Shown in pieces: positions 52,368-60,944 of a stretch of DNA of 64,000 nucleotides (its first letter is position 1; each line of letters begins with the position of its first letter). The position numbers and the translations under genes were made by a program. This DNA is from Methylosinus trichosporium OB3b. GTDB lineage: Bacteria > Pseudomonadota > Alphaproteobacteria > Rhizobiales > Beijerinckiaceae. The stretch spans positions 2,318,001-2,382,000 of the forward strand of contig NZ_CP023737.1 of assembly GCF_002752655.1 (NCBI RefSeq), in the 5' to 3' direction. The notes beneath the pieces were generated by a model. That model was not told the DNA's origin. It made no database searches and worked only from the letters and a program-made list of their open reading frames with translations.

Positions 52368-53201
52368 ATGAGTTGGTCGGCTTCCGACGAAGACATTTCG
52401 GTCTATGAGAGCGGGCCGGCGCGGGCGCGGCCCCTCGGCAGCCTCGCCGCCTCCTCGATGGGGCTCACGGCCAGCCTCGTGCTGGTCGGCGCCGCGCTGT
52501 TCCTCGGCCCCGTCGCGCCCCCGCAGGTCGACGACCTCCCCACCGCCACCATAGCGCCGCGGCCGAACGCTCCCGTGAGGGCCGAGGCGCCGGCGCCGGT
52601 CGCGCCCAAGGCCGCCTTCGATCTCGATGTCCCCGAGCTCGCCAAGGAGAAGAGCGTCTCCGTCGAGCCGGCGCGGCAGGCGGGCGGGCGGCAGGAGTCC
52701 ATGAGCTTCGGCGGCTTCGACGCCGGCCGCTTCTTTCTGCGCGTCGACATTCTCCAGCCGGCAGGGGCCAAGCTCGGCAATTCCGACTTCTTCCTCGATA
52801 TGGCGCGCCATGCCGCGGAGGCGGGCCTCGCGGTGGTGCGCATCTCCCAGCCGACGCCGCTCGCGGGCCGCGCCGGCGCCTTCGAGGCCGCCGACATCCG
52901 CCTGTCGCAGCGCCAGGGCGACGGCCCGGCGACCGAGCGCAGCTGCGCGGCGGTGCGAATGATCGATTCCACCCTGTCGATCGAGATCGCCGGCCTGGCC
53001 TGCGGAGCGCCCGGCCATCCGGTCGACCGCCGCGTCGCGACCTGCCTGCTCGACCGCCTCTATTATCTGCCCGGCGGCAAGAACGAGGCGCTGCAGAAAG
53101 CCTTCGCCAAGGTCGACGCGCCGTCCTGCTTCGCCGCCCCGACAACCGAGGCGAACGCCGCGGCGGCGCGCCCGGCGAAGAAGCGCGGCGCGCGTCATTG
53201 A
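52368..53201 (+). CDS. Unknown membrane-anchored protein (277 aa)
   Basis: Not recognised. A short acidic lead (MSWSASDEDISVYESGPARA) precedes one span (SMGLTASLVLVGAALFLGPV, about 29-48) and a Pro/Ala linker. The soluble part (about 105-260) holds RFFLRVDILQPAGAKLGNSD, a pattern ending in VATCLLDRLYYLPGGKNEAL, and four cysteines. The tail is basic. The ATG at 52368 is preferred because the upstream frame is AT-rich and unlike coding sequence. Confidence 0.65.
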   Translation: MSWSASDEDISVYESGPARARPLGSLAASSMGLTASLVLVGAALFLGPVAPPQVDDLPTATIAPRPNAPVRAEAPAPVAPKAAFDLDVPELAKEKSVSVEPARQAGGRQESMSFGGFDAGRFFLRVDILQPAGAKLGNSDFFLDMARHAAEAGLAVVRISQPTPLAGRAGAFEAADIRLSQRQGDGPATERSCAAVRMIDSTLSIEIAGLACGAPGHPVDRRVATCLLDRLYYLPGGKNEALQKAFAKVDAPSCFAAPTTEANAAAARPAKKRGARH

Positions 53202-53349
53202 CGCGATTAAACCGACGATTGCGCGCGCGGCTTTAACGTTTCGTCGGACACATTCGCGAACAAGGCCGCGCGAAGGCCTCGGGCGGCGTATCGCATCGGC
53301 GCGCGAGCGGCTATGATCTGTGCGCCCTTGTCGGAATCGGGAGATGGAG

Positions 53350-53703
53350 ATGCGTCATTTCGTCAGTCTGTCGGCGGGCCTCGCCTGCCTCTGCGCCGTC
53401 ACGACGGCCGGAGACGCGCTCGCCAAGCACCGGCGCCACGCGGTTCGCGAGGTCGTCGTCGTCGCGTCCGGTCCCATTCCCTATGCGCGCGTGCCGCTCG
53501 CCGTTCCGCGCCGCAGCTGGCTGGATCCGGGGCCGGTCGTTCCGGTCGGAACCACCAATCGCTATTTCGTCGAGACGACCTTCTTCGCCTATCATCCGAT
53601 CGAGCGCAATCAGCCCAACTGGTACGGAGACGAGGTCCTGCCGAAGCGCTATCGGCTCGATGTGGTGCCCTATAGCGACGGCGTCCCCTTCTGGGGTCCG
53701 TGA
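53350..53703 (+). CDS. Small exported protein, unknown (117 aa)
   Basis: A signal peptide (MRHFVSLSAGLACLCAVTTAGDALA) precedes a mature domain rich in Pro, Tyr and Val (VVVVASGPIPYARVPLAVP, FVETTFFAYHPIERNQPNW, YSDGVPFWGP). No family recognised. GGGAG lies seven bases before the chosen ATG; one two codons earlier is possible. Confidence 0.6.
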   Translation: MRHFVSLSAGLACLCAVTTAGDALAKHRRHAVREVVVVASGPIPYARVPLAVPRRSWLDPGPVVPVGTTNRYFVETTFFAYHPIERNQPNWYGDEVLPKRYRLDVVPYSDGVPFWGP

Positions 53704-53844
53704 CGCCCGGGAGCGGCGTCGGCGAATTGTCGCATCGGGGAGATAAAGCTCGGTCCGCATGAACAGCTGCGTCGGCGCGAAAGCGCGGCGCCGCTCGAAG
53801 ACGTGATTTTGATGCTCGCTTCGCGCAGCGGGAGACCGAACCTC

Positions 53845-54852
53845 ATGAAGCTGCGGCCGCCGCGCGGCGCCATCGTCGGCGATTCGCCTTTTCTCTGGGT
53901 TCTGCGCTTCGACGCCGAAGGCGCGGCGACTCTCGTCTCGCCGCCGGATGCGCCGAGCCTGTCCTCGGACGACGGCGGCTTCGTCTGGGTGCATCTCAAT
54001 GTCGCCGATCTGCGCTATCGCGACTGGGTCGCCGCGCAGCCGCAAATTCCCGAAGAGGCGAAGGCGCTGCTCGTCGAGCCCGACACGCATCAGCGCCTCG
54101 CCGCCGATGAATCGTCGCTGTGGGGCGTGCTGCCCGACCGCGGTCGCGATCTCGAGCGGCCCGAGGATGTGCTGCGCCATTTGCGCATCGCCGTCACCGC
54201 GCAGGGCGTCGTCACCGCGCGCCGCTACGCCGTGCAATCCTCCGCCGCGGTCCGGCAGGCGGCGCTCGCCGGCGCCCGCATCACATCGCCGCTCGATCTC
54301 TTCGAGCAGATCGTCGAGGAGACGCTCGCCGGCATGGATTCCGCGATCGAGAATCTGTTCCGCGAGTTCAACGAGATCGAGGATCGCGTGCTCGACGATG
54401 AAGCGCGCGACGAGCGCCGCCGGCTCGGCGGCTTGCGCCGGCAGACCATCAGGCTGCATCGCGAGATCGCCGACGCGCAGCGCGTGTTCGCCCGCGCCGG
54501 ACAATCGGCGCGCATCGGCGAAGCGGCGCAGGCGACGCTGCGGCGGCTCTCGCAGCGTTTCGATTCTCTGCATCAGGAGCTGGAGGCGCTGCAGGATCGC
54601 GCCCGCCTCTTGCAGGACGAGATCGTCTCCAATCTCACCGCCGAGACCAATCGCCAGCTCTATGTGCTGACCATTCTCGGCACGCTGTTGATGCCGCCGA
54701 CGCTGGTCTCCGGCATCTTCGGCATGAACACGAAGAATTTGTTCTTCGCCGAGAGTGAGAACGGCACGCTCTACGCCGCGGCGCTGTGCGTCGCCTCGGC
54801 GGCGTCCGCGCTGCTCGCGCTCGCCTATATCCGCAAGCGCGGCGCCGAGTGA
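53845..54852 (+). CDS. zntB: CorA-superfamily transporter, ZntB type
   Basis: A 335-residue inner-membrane transporter of the CorA fold. A cytoplasmic domain (about 1-260) with long charged helices (LRRQTIRLHREIADAQRVFA, LQDRARLLQDEIVSNLTAET) is followed by two C-terminal spans. The family pore motif is present as GIFGMNTKN, and the outer loop is acidic. The resemblance is to ZntB (zinc) more than to magnesium CorA, but ion choice cannot be settled by eye. The start at 53845 follows GGGAG; starts 11-14 codons upstream are possible. It is convergent with purQ, four bases apart. Confidence 0.88.
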   Translation: MKLRPPRGAIVGDSPFLWVLRFDAEGAATLVSPPDAPSLSSDDGGFVWVHLNVADLRYRDWVAAQPQIPEEAKALLVEPDTHQRLAADESSLWGVLPDRGRDLERPEDVLRHLRIAVTAQGVVTARRYAVQSSAAVRQAALAGARITSPLDLFEQIVEETLAGMDSAIENLFREFNEIEDRVLDDEARDERRRLGGLRRQTIRLHREIADAQRVFARAGQSARIGEAAQATLRRLSQRFDSLHQELEALQDRARLLQDEIVSNLTAETNRQLYVLTILGTLLMPPTLVSGIFGMNTKNLFFAESENGTLYAAALCVASAASALLALAYIRKRGAE

Positions 54853-54856
54853 CGCT

Positions 54857-55540
54857 TCACGCGGCGAGGCTCGCGAACAGAGCGCGGCCATCGGTTCCGC
54901 CGACCAGCGGATCGATGAGATTTTCCGGATGCGGCATCAGGCCGAGCACATTGCGCGCGTCGGAGTAAATGCCGGCGATGTCGTTGCGCGAGCCATTGGG
55001 ATTGGCGGCGCCGCCCACGACGCCGGCCGCGTCGCAATAGCGGAAGGCGACGCGCCCCTCGCCCTCGAGCCGGTGGATGGTCTCGTCATCGGCCTCGTAA
55101 TTGCCTTCGCCATGGGCGATCGCCACCTCGATCGTCTGGCCCGGCGCATAATGGCGGGTGAAGGCGGCATCGGCGCGCTCGACGCGCAAATGCTGCATGC
55201 GGCAGACGAAGCGCAGGCCGGCGTTGCGCATCAAGACGCCCGGCAGCAGGCCGGATTCGCAGAGAATCTGAAAGCCGTTGCAGACGCCGAGCGTCAGCCC
55301 GCCGCGCGCCGCATGGGCGCGCACCGCCTCCATCACCGGCGCGCGGCCGGCGATGGCGCCGCAGCGCAGATAATCGCCATAAGAGAAGCCGCCGGGCAGC
55401 ACGACGAGATCCGTGCCGGCCGGCAGCTCATGCTCGGCGTGCCAGACCATGGCCGGCGCGCGGCCGGTCGCCTGACGCAGCGCGCGCGCCATATCGCCCT
55501 CGCGATTGGAGCCGGGGAAGACGACGACGGCGGCTTTCAT
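54857..55540 (-). CDS. purQ: FGAM synthase subunit PurQ
   Basis: A 227-residue glutamine amidotransferase subunit of phosphoribosylformylglycinamidine synthase, which supplies ammonia to PurL in purine synthesis. It starts [20 protein letters not shown]. The nucleophile cysteine is in [20 protein letters not shown], and the His-Glu pair is in [11 protein letters not shown] near the end. purS lies upstream behind a repeat. purL is not in the window. Confidence 0.96.
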   Translation of the reverse strand: MKAAVVVFPGSNREGDMARALRQATGRAPAMVWHAEHELPAGTDLVVLPGGFSYGDYLRCGAIAGRAPVMEAVRAHAARGGLTLGVCNGFQILCESGLLPGVLMRNAGLRFVCRMQHLRVERADAAFTRHYAPGQTIEVAIAHGEGNYEADDETIHRLEGEGRVAFRYCDAAGVVGGAANPNGSRNDIAGIYSDARNVLGLMPHPENLIDPLVGGTDGRALFASLAA

Positions 55541-55619
55541 GCGCGGTCCTCTCTATCAGGTGTTTGTGGGCACCGTTCCCGCGGCGCCGAATGGAGCCAA
55601 TCGCGGTCGGGCGCGGACT

Positions 55620-55746
55620 CCTTCTCCCATAGGGAGAAGGTGGCCCCGCGAAGCGGGGTCGGATGATGGGAACGCCGCGCCGAAATCGGAGAGAGGAAAC
55701 CCCTCACCCGGCCGCTCAGCGGCCACCCTCTCCCTCTGGGAGTGGG
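55620..55746. repeat. REP-A element between purS and purQ
   Basis: CCTTCTCCC-AT-AGGGAGAAGG, a GGCCCCGCGAAGCGGGGTC hairpin and GGATGATGGG form the left unit; the right unit (CCCCTCACCCGGCCGC...CTCTCCCTCTGGGAG) is inverted and degenerate. It splits a gene pair that is usually adjacent. Confidence 0.82.
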
Positions 55747-55812
55747 ATGCGCCCTTACCTGCGAGAAAGATGCTGCGGCAGAAGTTCCCAGGCTCGCTCT
55801 CTCCACGCCCCA

Positions 55813-56052
55813 TCAAGCGATCTCGATGGCGAAATTCTCGATGACCAGATTGGCGAGCAGCTTTTCGCAAGCGGCCTTCAGCTGCGCCTCGGCCTCGGCG
55901 CGGTCGGCGGCGTCGAGCTCGACATCGAACACCTTGCCCTGCCGCACGCCGGCGACGCCCTCGACGCCGAGCGAGCGCAGCGCGCCTTCAATGGCCTTGC
56001 CCTGCGGATCGAGCACGCCGGCCTTGAGGGTGACGATGACGCGCGCTTTCAT
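55813..56052 (-). CDS. purS: FGAM synthase subunit PurS
   Basis: A 79-residue subunit that holds PurQ and PurL together. It matches over its length: MKARVIVTLKAGVLDPQGKA, EGALRSLGVEGVAGVRQGKV and the end LLANLVIENFAIEI. The longer upstream frame is not conserved. It lies 272 bases upstream of purQ with a REP-A element between them. Confidence 0.95.
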   Translation of the reverse strand: MKARVIVTLKAGVLDPQGKAIEGALRSLGVEGVAGVRQGKVFDVELDAADRAEAEAQLKAACEKLLANLVIENFAIEIA

Positions 56053-56395
56053 GGGCTTGGGCTTTCCTTCGCTGATCTCGGGCGCAGGGTTACCGGGCAA
56101 GGACGCGGAGCGCAAGGGCAAGATGCAGGGCCTGTCGAAAGCCACCGATAGCTCGATAATAGACGGGTGATAATTTTGTATCGCGACTGAACCGCGCACA
56201 GGCGCTCTCTTGCCAGAATCTCCCGTCGTCAGCACGAAAATATTCGCGCAGTTGTCGCGCGCTTTTTCGTAACGCCGTCGCGAGCGGCCTGCGGCGGCCG
56301 GGCGAGGACATGACCTCGCCGCCGCAGTCGTCCACGAGAAGGCGATTCCGCGGCGGCGATGATGGGGCGAGCGGCGGACTGATTCGAAACAACAG
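56053..56395. other. Intergenic region upstream of purS, no gene seen
   Basis: No convincing coding frame. The stretch 56155-56250 is AT-richer and likely holds the purS promoter on the minus strand, but I cannot fix the hexamers. An inverted repeat of GC-rich character lies near 56280-56330. Confidence 0.45.
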
Positions 56396-57001
56396 CTAAA
56401 GGTCCTCATCCTTTGCCGGGTAGAGAAGCGCCAACAATTTCGCCGACAGCGCTTCGACCGAGAGGCCCAGTGCGAATGCAGTTTGGCGATAATCGCCGTT
56501 GAAACGGCGCAATGTGCGCAGGACAAGCCGGCGTTCGACGGCCTCGATCGAATAGCCAATGAGCATGTCCACGGCTATGTCCGCTGTGTCGAGCGGAATT
56601 TGTCCATGGCTTTGCGGGAGTTGAGTGGCTGCGCGATCGATCGCGCCCTCTTCTCCGGCGACGAGCAGGATTCCATTCCGGCTCGAAGCGGCGTCGACGA
56701 GGACGCGAGGACCCTTTCCAATCGGTTCGTCCTTCGACGCCAGCGAAAACGCGACCGGATCCCCCACGGAGAGATACGGTCCGTCTTCGTCGAACCGCAC
56801 GAGAAATTGCGGAGCCAGGCCTTGAAAGTCCGCGACATATACGAGCGTCAGCTCTGCGCCGAGCGCCCGCAGCCTGACGCGTCGATACATGTTCCGGTCG
56901 TCGCCTGATCGGTGGTGGCCGCTCGGCTCGTCGTGGCGGCGCACGCCACGCCGTCCGAATGGCGTCGCGCCGGCGGAGGCTCGGGTGAAACGACTCGCCA
57001 T
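56396..57001 (-). CDS. Fis-type HTH protein, unknown
   Basis: A protein of 201 residues (from ATG 57001) or 164 (from ATG 56890). The conserved-looking part starts YRRVRLRALGAELTLVYVAD and continues with a domain of about 100 residues I do not recognise. The C-terminus (RTLRRFNGDYRQTAFALGLS and EALSAKLLALL) is a Fis/NtrC-type helix-turn-helix. The first start overlaps the stop of the upstream gene (TGATG) and has a fair Shine-Dalgarno, so it is used, but the 37-residue lead is Arg-rich and may not be translated. It could be a small DNA-binding regulator. Confidence 0.65.
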   Translation of the reverse strand: MASRFTRASAGATPFGRRGVRRHDEPSGHHRSGDDRNMYRRVRLRALGAELTLVYVADFQGLAPQFLVRFDEDGPYLSVGDPVAFSLASKDEPIGKGPRVLVDAASSRNGILLVAGEEGAIDRAATQLPQSHGQIPLDTADIAVDMLIGYSIEAVERRLVLRTLRRFNGDYRQTAFALGLSVEALSAKLLALLYPAKDEDL

Positions 57002-57279
57002 CAGTCGTCGCCTCGAGCATGCCAGCCTGCATAGACGCCGACAACCACCGCCACGAAAACCAGCGCCGCGCAAGCTACTCCTCCGCGGGCCAGAAGCCCG
57101 ACGACCGAGCCAGAAACTGCGGCGATCATCATTCCGCAGACGGTGTCCGACACGCTGCCATCGCCGGCCTCGAGTGCGCCGGGGCGCGCGCGCTCGTCTG
57201 GTACAGCAAGCTCGTTGCAGCCGAACGATGAGTCGGGTCGGCGCTGGGCGACTACTTTGAACTCCCGATTTCGCGGCAT
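57001..57279 (-). CDS. Small membrane protein (92 aa), unknown
   Basis: A hydrophilic N-terminal half (MPRNREFKVVAQRRPDSSFG) is followed by two closely spaced hydrophobic segments (VCGMMIAAVSGSVVGLLARG and GVACAALVFVAVVVGVYAGW), so it is probably an inner-membrane protein. No family recognised. Its stop overlaps the Fis-type gene (TGATG). The pair is divergent from the serine recombinase. Confidence 0.55.
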   Translation of the reverse strand: MPRNREFKVVAQRRPDSSFGCNELAVPDERARPGALEAGDGSVSDTVCGMMIAAVSGSVVGLLARGGVACAALVFVAVVVGVYAGWHARGDD

Positions 57280-57401
57280 AAACGGTCCTTTATGACCATA
57301 ACTAGCGCGCAAAAATCCTGTGACATCGGGCGCATGTTAGCGTTGTAATTACAGGATTATTTTAACCGAGCGCATATTTCAAGGCGCCGGAAAGAAAGGA
57401 C

Positions 57402-57456
57402 CGGTTTTGTCAAGCCTTCCTGTCCCGTAACGAGATAGGTTCGTAGACAAAAACCG
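57402..57456. repeat. Inverted repeats upstream of the recombinase gene (candidate recombination/regulatory site)
   Basis: The arms CGGTTTTGTC (57402-57411) and GACAAAAACCG (57446-57456) are inverted with one base difference. Inside them TGTC (57421) and GACA (ends 57449) bound a 29-bp site whose halves share TGTC....AAC, reminiscent of resolvase subsites that begin TGTC. A second perfect 8-bp pair (AATCCTGT 57314-57321, ACAGGATT 57351-57358) lies further upstream. Confidence 0.4.
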
Positions 57457-57508
57457 ATTCTTTACGACGTGGCGGCGCTATTTCGGCATCGAGACACGAG
57501 AACGAATA

Positions 57509-58090
57509 ATGATCATCGGCTATGCACGCGTATCTACAGACGAGCAGAAACTCGATCTGCAGCTAAAGGCGTTGGAAAATGTACAATGTGATGAAGTTTT
57601 TACCGATCACGGCCGATCCGGACTTGATTTTTGTCGTACCGGGCTTGAGAGCGCGCTCAAAAAGCTGAAATCTGGAGACACTTTGGTTGTGTGGCGCCTG
57701 GATCGGCTCGGCCGATCTTTGCCCGCTCTCGTCACGCTAATGGATCAACTCGGCAAGCGCGGGGTCAATTTTCAGTCCCTGACCGAGAACATCAACACGA
57801 CCTCGTCCGGCGGCCGGCTGATGTTCCATATGATGGCGGCGCTGGCCGAGTTCGAACGCTCCCTCATCAGCGAAAGAACGCGGGCGGGTCTGTCCGCCGC
57901 GCGCGCGCGCGGCTGCACGCTCGGCCGACCGAAATCGCTCAGCCCCAATCAGATCGCTGACGCCTTCGAAGCCATTCGCAGCGAGAAAACGCAGATGCAG
58001 GACGTCGCGGAGGAATTCGGCGTCTCCGTTCGCACGCTGCGGCGAAGCCTGCGCAACGCGTTTCCCGGTCGGAGCGAGCAATTGGATTAG
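57509..58090 (+). CDS. Serine recombinase (resolvase/invertase family)
   Basis: A complete 193-residue small serine recombinase. The catalytic serine is Ser9 in MIIGYARVSTDEQKLDLQ; VWRLDRLGRSLPALVTLM and FERSLISERTRAGL carry the conserved arginines. The Hin-type helix-turn-helix is at the C-terminus (QDVAEEFGVSVRTLRRSL). No transposase or terminal inverted repeats are next to it, so it may be a remnant, a resolvase of a lost element or a DNA invertase. The AT-rich upstream region holds inverted repeats that could be its site. Confidence 0.92.
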   Translation: MIIGYARVSTDEQKLDLQLKALENVQCDEVFTDHGRSGLDFCRTGLESALKKLKSGDTLVVWRLDRLGRSLPALVTLMDQLGKRGVNFQSLTENINTTSSGGRLMFHMMAALAEFERSLISERTRAGLSAARARGCTLGRPKSLSPNQIADAFEAIRSEKTQMQDVAEEFGVSVRTLRRSLRNAFPGRSEQLD

Positions 58091-58232
58091 AAAAAGGCGC
58101 GGAGAACTCTTTTCATGTTGCGATAAAACGTGAAAGATTCGAGCTGATCCCGATTGGTTTGGATTCGAGATCATCGCGGGAAAGAGCGTCGGGTCCCGAT
58201 AGGATCTGCGCTTCCCGGGCAGATCTCGCATT

Positions 58233-58259
58233 CCGAAGCGCTGCACAACAACGCTTCGG
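58233..58259. promoter_or_regulatory. Inverted repeat upstream of the GAF-Fis regulator
   Basis: CCGAAGCG (58233-58240) and CGCTTCGG (58252-58259) form a perfect 8-bp inverted repeat with an 11-base spacer, about 50 bases before the regulator's start. It could be an operator or an mRNA hairpin. Confidence 0.4.
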
Positions 58260-58308
58260 CATTTGTTCCCCGATGCTATAGTCCGATCTCTACGGGAGGC
58301 CCCCCGCC

Positions 58309-59259
58309 ATGGCTCGGCGCGACGCTCATGCCCATCGCATCCTCACCGCCGTCGATGACGGCGCCGCTCCGGCCGCCTCGGTCGTCGCCGCCTCCTGGCG
58401 GCGCTGCGTCACGCTCTACGGCCTCGACCCCGAGCAGTCCCGCGCGCCCGAAATGCTCGGCCCCGCCGAGCTGCGCGCCGCGCGCGAAAGGCTGGAGCCC
58501 TTGATGCGGGCGGCCCATGCGCCGCTCGACCGGCTCGCCGCCGCGGTGGTCGAGCTCGGCTGCTGCGTGCTGCTCACCGACGCCGAGGGCGCGCCCGTCG
58601 AGCGGCGCAGCGCCGCCACGGACGCCGCGGAGTTCGACATGCGCGGACTGCGGCCCGGCGCCATCTGGAGCGAGGCGCAGCAGGGCACCAATGGCATCGG
58701 CACCTGCCTCGCCGAGGGACGCGCCCTCACCATTCATCGCGACCAGCATTTTCGCACGCGCAACACGGCGCTGAGCTGCACGGTCGCGCCGATCCATGAC
58801 CATTGCGGTCGTCTCGCCGCGGCGCTGGATGTCTCCTGCCGCCACGAGACGCTCGTCCCCGGCATGATCGGGCTCGTCGCCGCCGCCGTCGCCGAGGCGG
58901 CGCGCGCGATCGAGGCCGCGCATTTTCGCGCCGCCTTCGCCGATGCGCGCATTCTGCTGGCGCCGGGCGCCGAGCGCGGCGCCGTATCTCTCCTCGCCGT
59001 CGATCGCGACGATCTCGTCATCGGCGCCACCCGCGCCGCGCGCCTCGAGCTCGGCGTCACCGACGCAGCGCTCGCCGCCACGCCGCCCGCCGCCGATCTG
59101 TTGCGCTGCGGCTCCGGCGAGGCGCTGGAGGAGGCCGAGCGCAGCGCCCTGCGGCGGGCGCTGGCGCGGGCGGAAGGAAATGTCTCGGCCGCAGCGAAGC
59201 TGCTCGGCGTCAGCCGCGCGACGTTGCATCGCAAGCTGAGCCGTTTCGGCCTGCGCTGA
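58309..59259 (+). CDS. GAF-Fis transcriptional regulator lacking the AAA+ domain (AcoR-like)
   Basis: A 316-residue regulator. The N-terminal part (about 20-190) is the sensor of AcoR-type activators: SWRRCVTLYGLDPEQSR, then a GAF domain with the motifs GAIWSEAQQGTNGIGTCLAE and TALSCTVAPIHDHCGRLAAA. A short degenerate PAS-like piece follows (SLLAVDRDDLVIGATRAARL). The Fis helix-turn-helix closes it (GNVSAAAKLLGVSRATLHRK). The sigma54-interacting AAA+ ATPase, about 240 residues in full-length AcoR, is absent, with no GAFTGA or Walker motifs. It probably controls the aldehyde dehydrogenase next to it. GGGAGG precedes the ATG. Confidence 0.88.
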   Translation: MARRDAHAHRILTAVDDGAAPAASVVAASWRRCVTLYGLDPEQSRAPEMLGPAELRAARERLEPLMRAAHAPLDRLAAAVVELGCCVLLTDAEGAPVERRSAATDAAEFDMRGLRPGAIWSEAQQGTNGIGTCLAEGRALTIHRDQHFRTRNTALSCTVAPIHDHCGRLAAALDVSCRHETLVPGMIGLVAAAVAEAARAIEAAHFRAAFADARILLAPGAERGAVSLLAVDRDDLVIGATRAARLELGVTDAALAATPPAADLLRCGSGEALEEAERSALRRALARAEGNVSAAAKLLGVSRATLHRKLSRFGLR

Positions 59260-59267
59260 ACGGCGCC

Positions 59268-59285
59268 TGTCGCAAGAATGCGACA
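59268..59285. promoter_or_regulatory. Perfect palindrome between regulator and aldehyde dehydrogenase
   Basis: TGTCGCA-AGAA-TGCGACA is a perfect 7-bp inverted repeat, 8 bases after the regulator stop and 113 bases before the aldehyde dehydrogenase start. TGT...ACA half-sites with a dyad are the form used by Fis-type activators of the AcoR class. It could also be a short hairpin at the 3' end of the regulator mRNA. Confidence 0.55.
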
Positions 59286-59397
59286 CTTCCGACCCCGTCG
59301 TGCGTTTCCTCTCTGGCGGGCGCACGTGCGCGGGTCGACAATCGCGCCGCGACGCCGAGACGAAAACGCAAAAGGCGCGTGACGAGAGGAAACCCCC

Positions 59398-60915
59398 ATG
59401 ACGAGGCCCGAATTCATCCGCTCCGCCGAGCCGCAGTTCAAACCGCGCTATGAGAATTTCATCGGCGGCCGTTGGGTCCCCCCAGCCGCCGGCCGTTATT
59501 TCGAGAACAAGACTCCGGTGAATGGCAAGATTCTCTGCGAGATCGCCCGCTCCGACGAAGCCGATATCGAGACGGCGCTCGACGCCGCCCATGCGGCGCG
59601 CGAGGCCTGGGGCCGCGCCAGCGTCGCCGAGCGGGCGCGCGTGCTGAACGCCGTCGCGGACCGCATGGAGAGCAATCTGGCGACGCTCGCCGAAGCCGAG
59701 AGCTGGGACAATGGCAAGCCGATCCGCGAGACGCTCGCCGCCGACGTACCGCTCGCCATCGATCACTTCCGCTATTTCGCCTCCGCCATTCGCGTGCAGG
59801 AGGGCGGCATATCGGAGCTCGACCACGACACGGTCGCCTATCATTTCCATGAGCCGCTCGGCGTCGTCGGCCAGATCATCCCGTGGAACTTCCCGCTGCT
59901 GATGGCGGCATGGAAGCTCGCGCCCGCGCTCGCCGCCGGCAATTGCGTGGTGCTGAAACCGGCCGAGCAGACGCCGGCCTCCATTCTCATATGGGCCGAG
60001 ATCGTCGGCGATCTGCTGCCGCCCGGCGTCGTCAATATCGTCAACGGCTTCGGCCTCGAGGCCGGGCGCCCGCTCGCCTCGTCGAAGCGCATCGCCAAAA
60101 TCGCCTTCACGGGCGAGACCAGCACCGGACGCCTCATCGGCGAATATGCCGCGCGCAATCTCATTCCGGTGACGCTGGAGCTCGGCGGCAAATCGCCCAA
60201 CATCTTCTTCGCCGACATCGCCGCCGAGGATGACGCGCTGCTCGACAAGGCGCTCGAAGGCTTCGCCATGTTCGCGCTGAACCAGGGCGAGGTTTGCACC
60301 TGCCCGAGCCGCGCTCTGGTGCACAGAAGCATCTATGACCGCTTCATGGAGCGCGCGCTGAAGCGCGTCGGCGCCATCGTGCAGGGCGACCCGCTCGACA
60401 AGCGCACCATGCTCGGCGCGCAGGCCTCGCGAGAGCAGATGGAAAAAATCCTGAGCTATTTCGACATCGGCCGCAATGAAGGCGCCGACATTCTGATCGG
60501 CGGCGGCCGCGCCGAGCTCGAGGGCGAGCTTTCCGGCGGCTTCTATGTGAAGCCGACCGTGCTCGCCGGCAATAATAAGATGCGCGTGTTCCAGGAGGAG
60601 ATCTTCGGGCCCGTGGTCTCGGTGACCGTGTTCGATTCGGACGAAGAAGCGGTGGCGATCGCCAATGACACGATCTTCGGCCTCGGAGCGGGAGTGTGGA
60701 CGCGCGACGTCAATCGCGCTTTTCGCGTCGGCCGCGCCATTCAGGCCGGGCGCGTCTGGACCAATTGCTATCACGCCTATCCGGCGCACGCCGCCTTCGG
60801 CGGCTACAAGCAATCGGGCGTCGGCCGCGAGAATCACCGCATGATGCTGGATCATTATCAGCAGACCAAGAATCTGCTGGTGTCCTACGATCCGCACAGC
60901 CTCGGCTTCTTTTGA
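59398..60915 (+). CDS. NAD(P)-dependent aldehyde dehydrogenase (acetaldehyde type)
   Basis: A 505-residue cytoplasmic enzyme of the ALDH superfamily, closest in look to AldB/AcoD-type acetaldehyde dehydrogenases: the N-terminal [16 protein letters not shown] and the end starting [19 protein letters not shown] are typical of that group. Cofactor binding uses [20 protein letters not shown] and [11 protein letters not shown]. The catalytic Glu is in [10 protein letters not shown] and the Cys in [20 protein letters not shown] precedes the ATG. The upstream GAF-Fis gene and palindrome suggest aldehyde- or alcohol-dependent control. An exact substrate cannot be read from sequence. Confidence 0.94.
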   Translation: MTRPEFIRSAEPQFKPRYENFIGGRWVPPAAGRYFENKTPVNGKILCEIARSDEADIETALDAAHAAREAWGRASVAERARVLNAVADRMESNLATLAEAESWDNGKPIRETLAADVPLAIDHFRYFASAIRVQEGGISELDHDTVAYHFHEPLGVVGQIIPWNFPLLMAAWKLAPALAAGNCVVLKPAEQTPASILIWAEIVGDLLPPGVVNIVNGFGLEAGRPLASSKRIAKIAFTGETSTGRLIGEYAARNLIPVTLELGGKSPNIFFADIAAEDDALLDKALEGFAMFALNQGEVCTCPSRALVHRSIYDRFMERALKRVGAIVQGDPLDKRTMLGAQASREQMEKILSYFDIGRNEGADILIGGGRAELEGELSGGFYVKPTVLAGNNKMRVFQEEIFGPVVSVTVFDSDEEAVAIANDTIFGLGAGVWTRDVNRAFRVGRAIQAGRVWTNCYHAYPAHAAFGGYKQSGVGRENHRMMLDHYQQTKNLLVSYDPHSLGFF

Positions 60916-60944
60916 TCGCTCGCGCGAAGCGATCCGGCGCCGCG

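Noticed and set aside
57280..58308. A transposon or integron around the serine recombinase
   Set aside because: No transposase, terminal inverted repeats, target duplications or attC-like sites are visible.
59318..59340. A sigma54 (-24/-12) promoter before the aldehyde dehydrogenase gene
   Set aside because: A GG...GC pair is present but the spacing is one base too long and the flanks do not match; the regulator also lacks the sigma54 ATPase.
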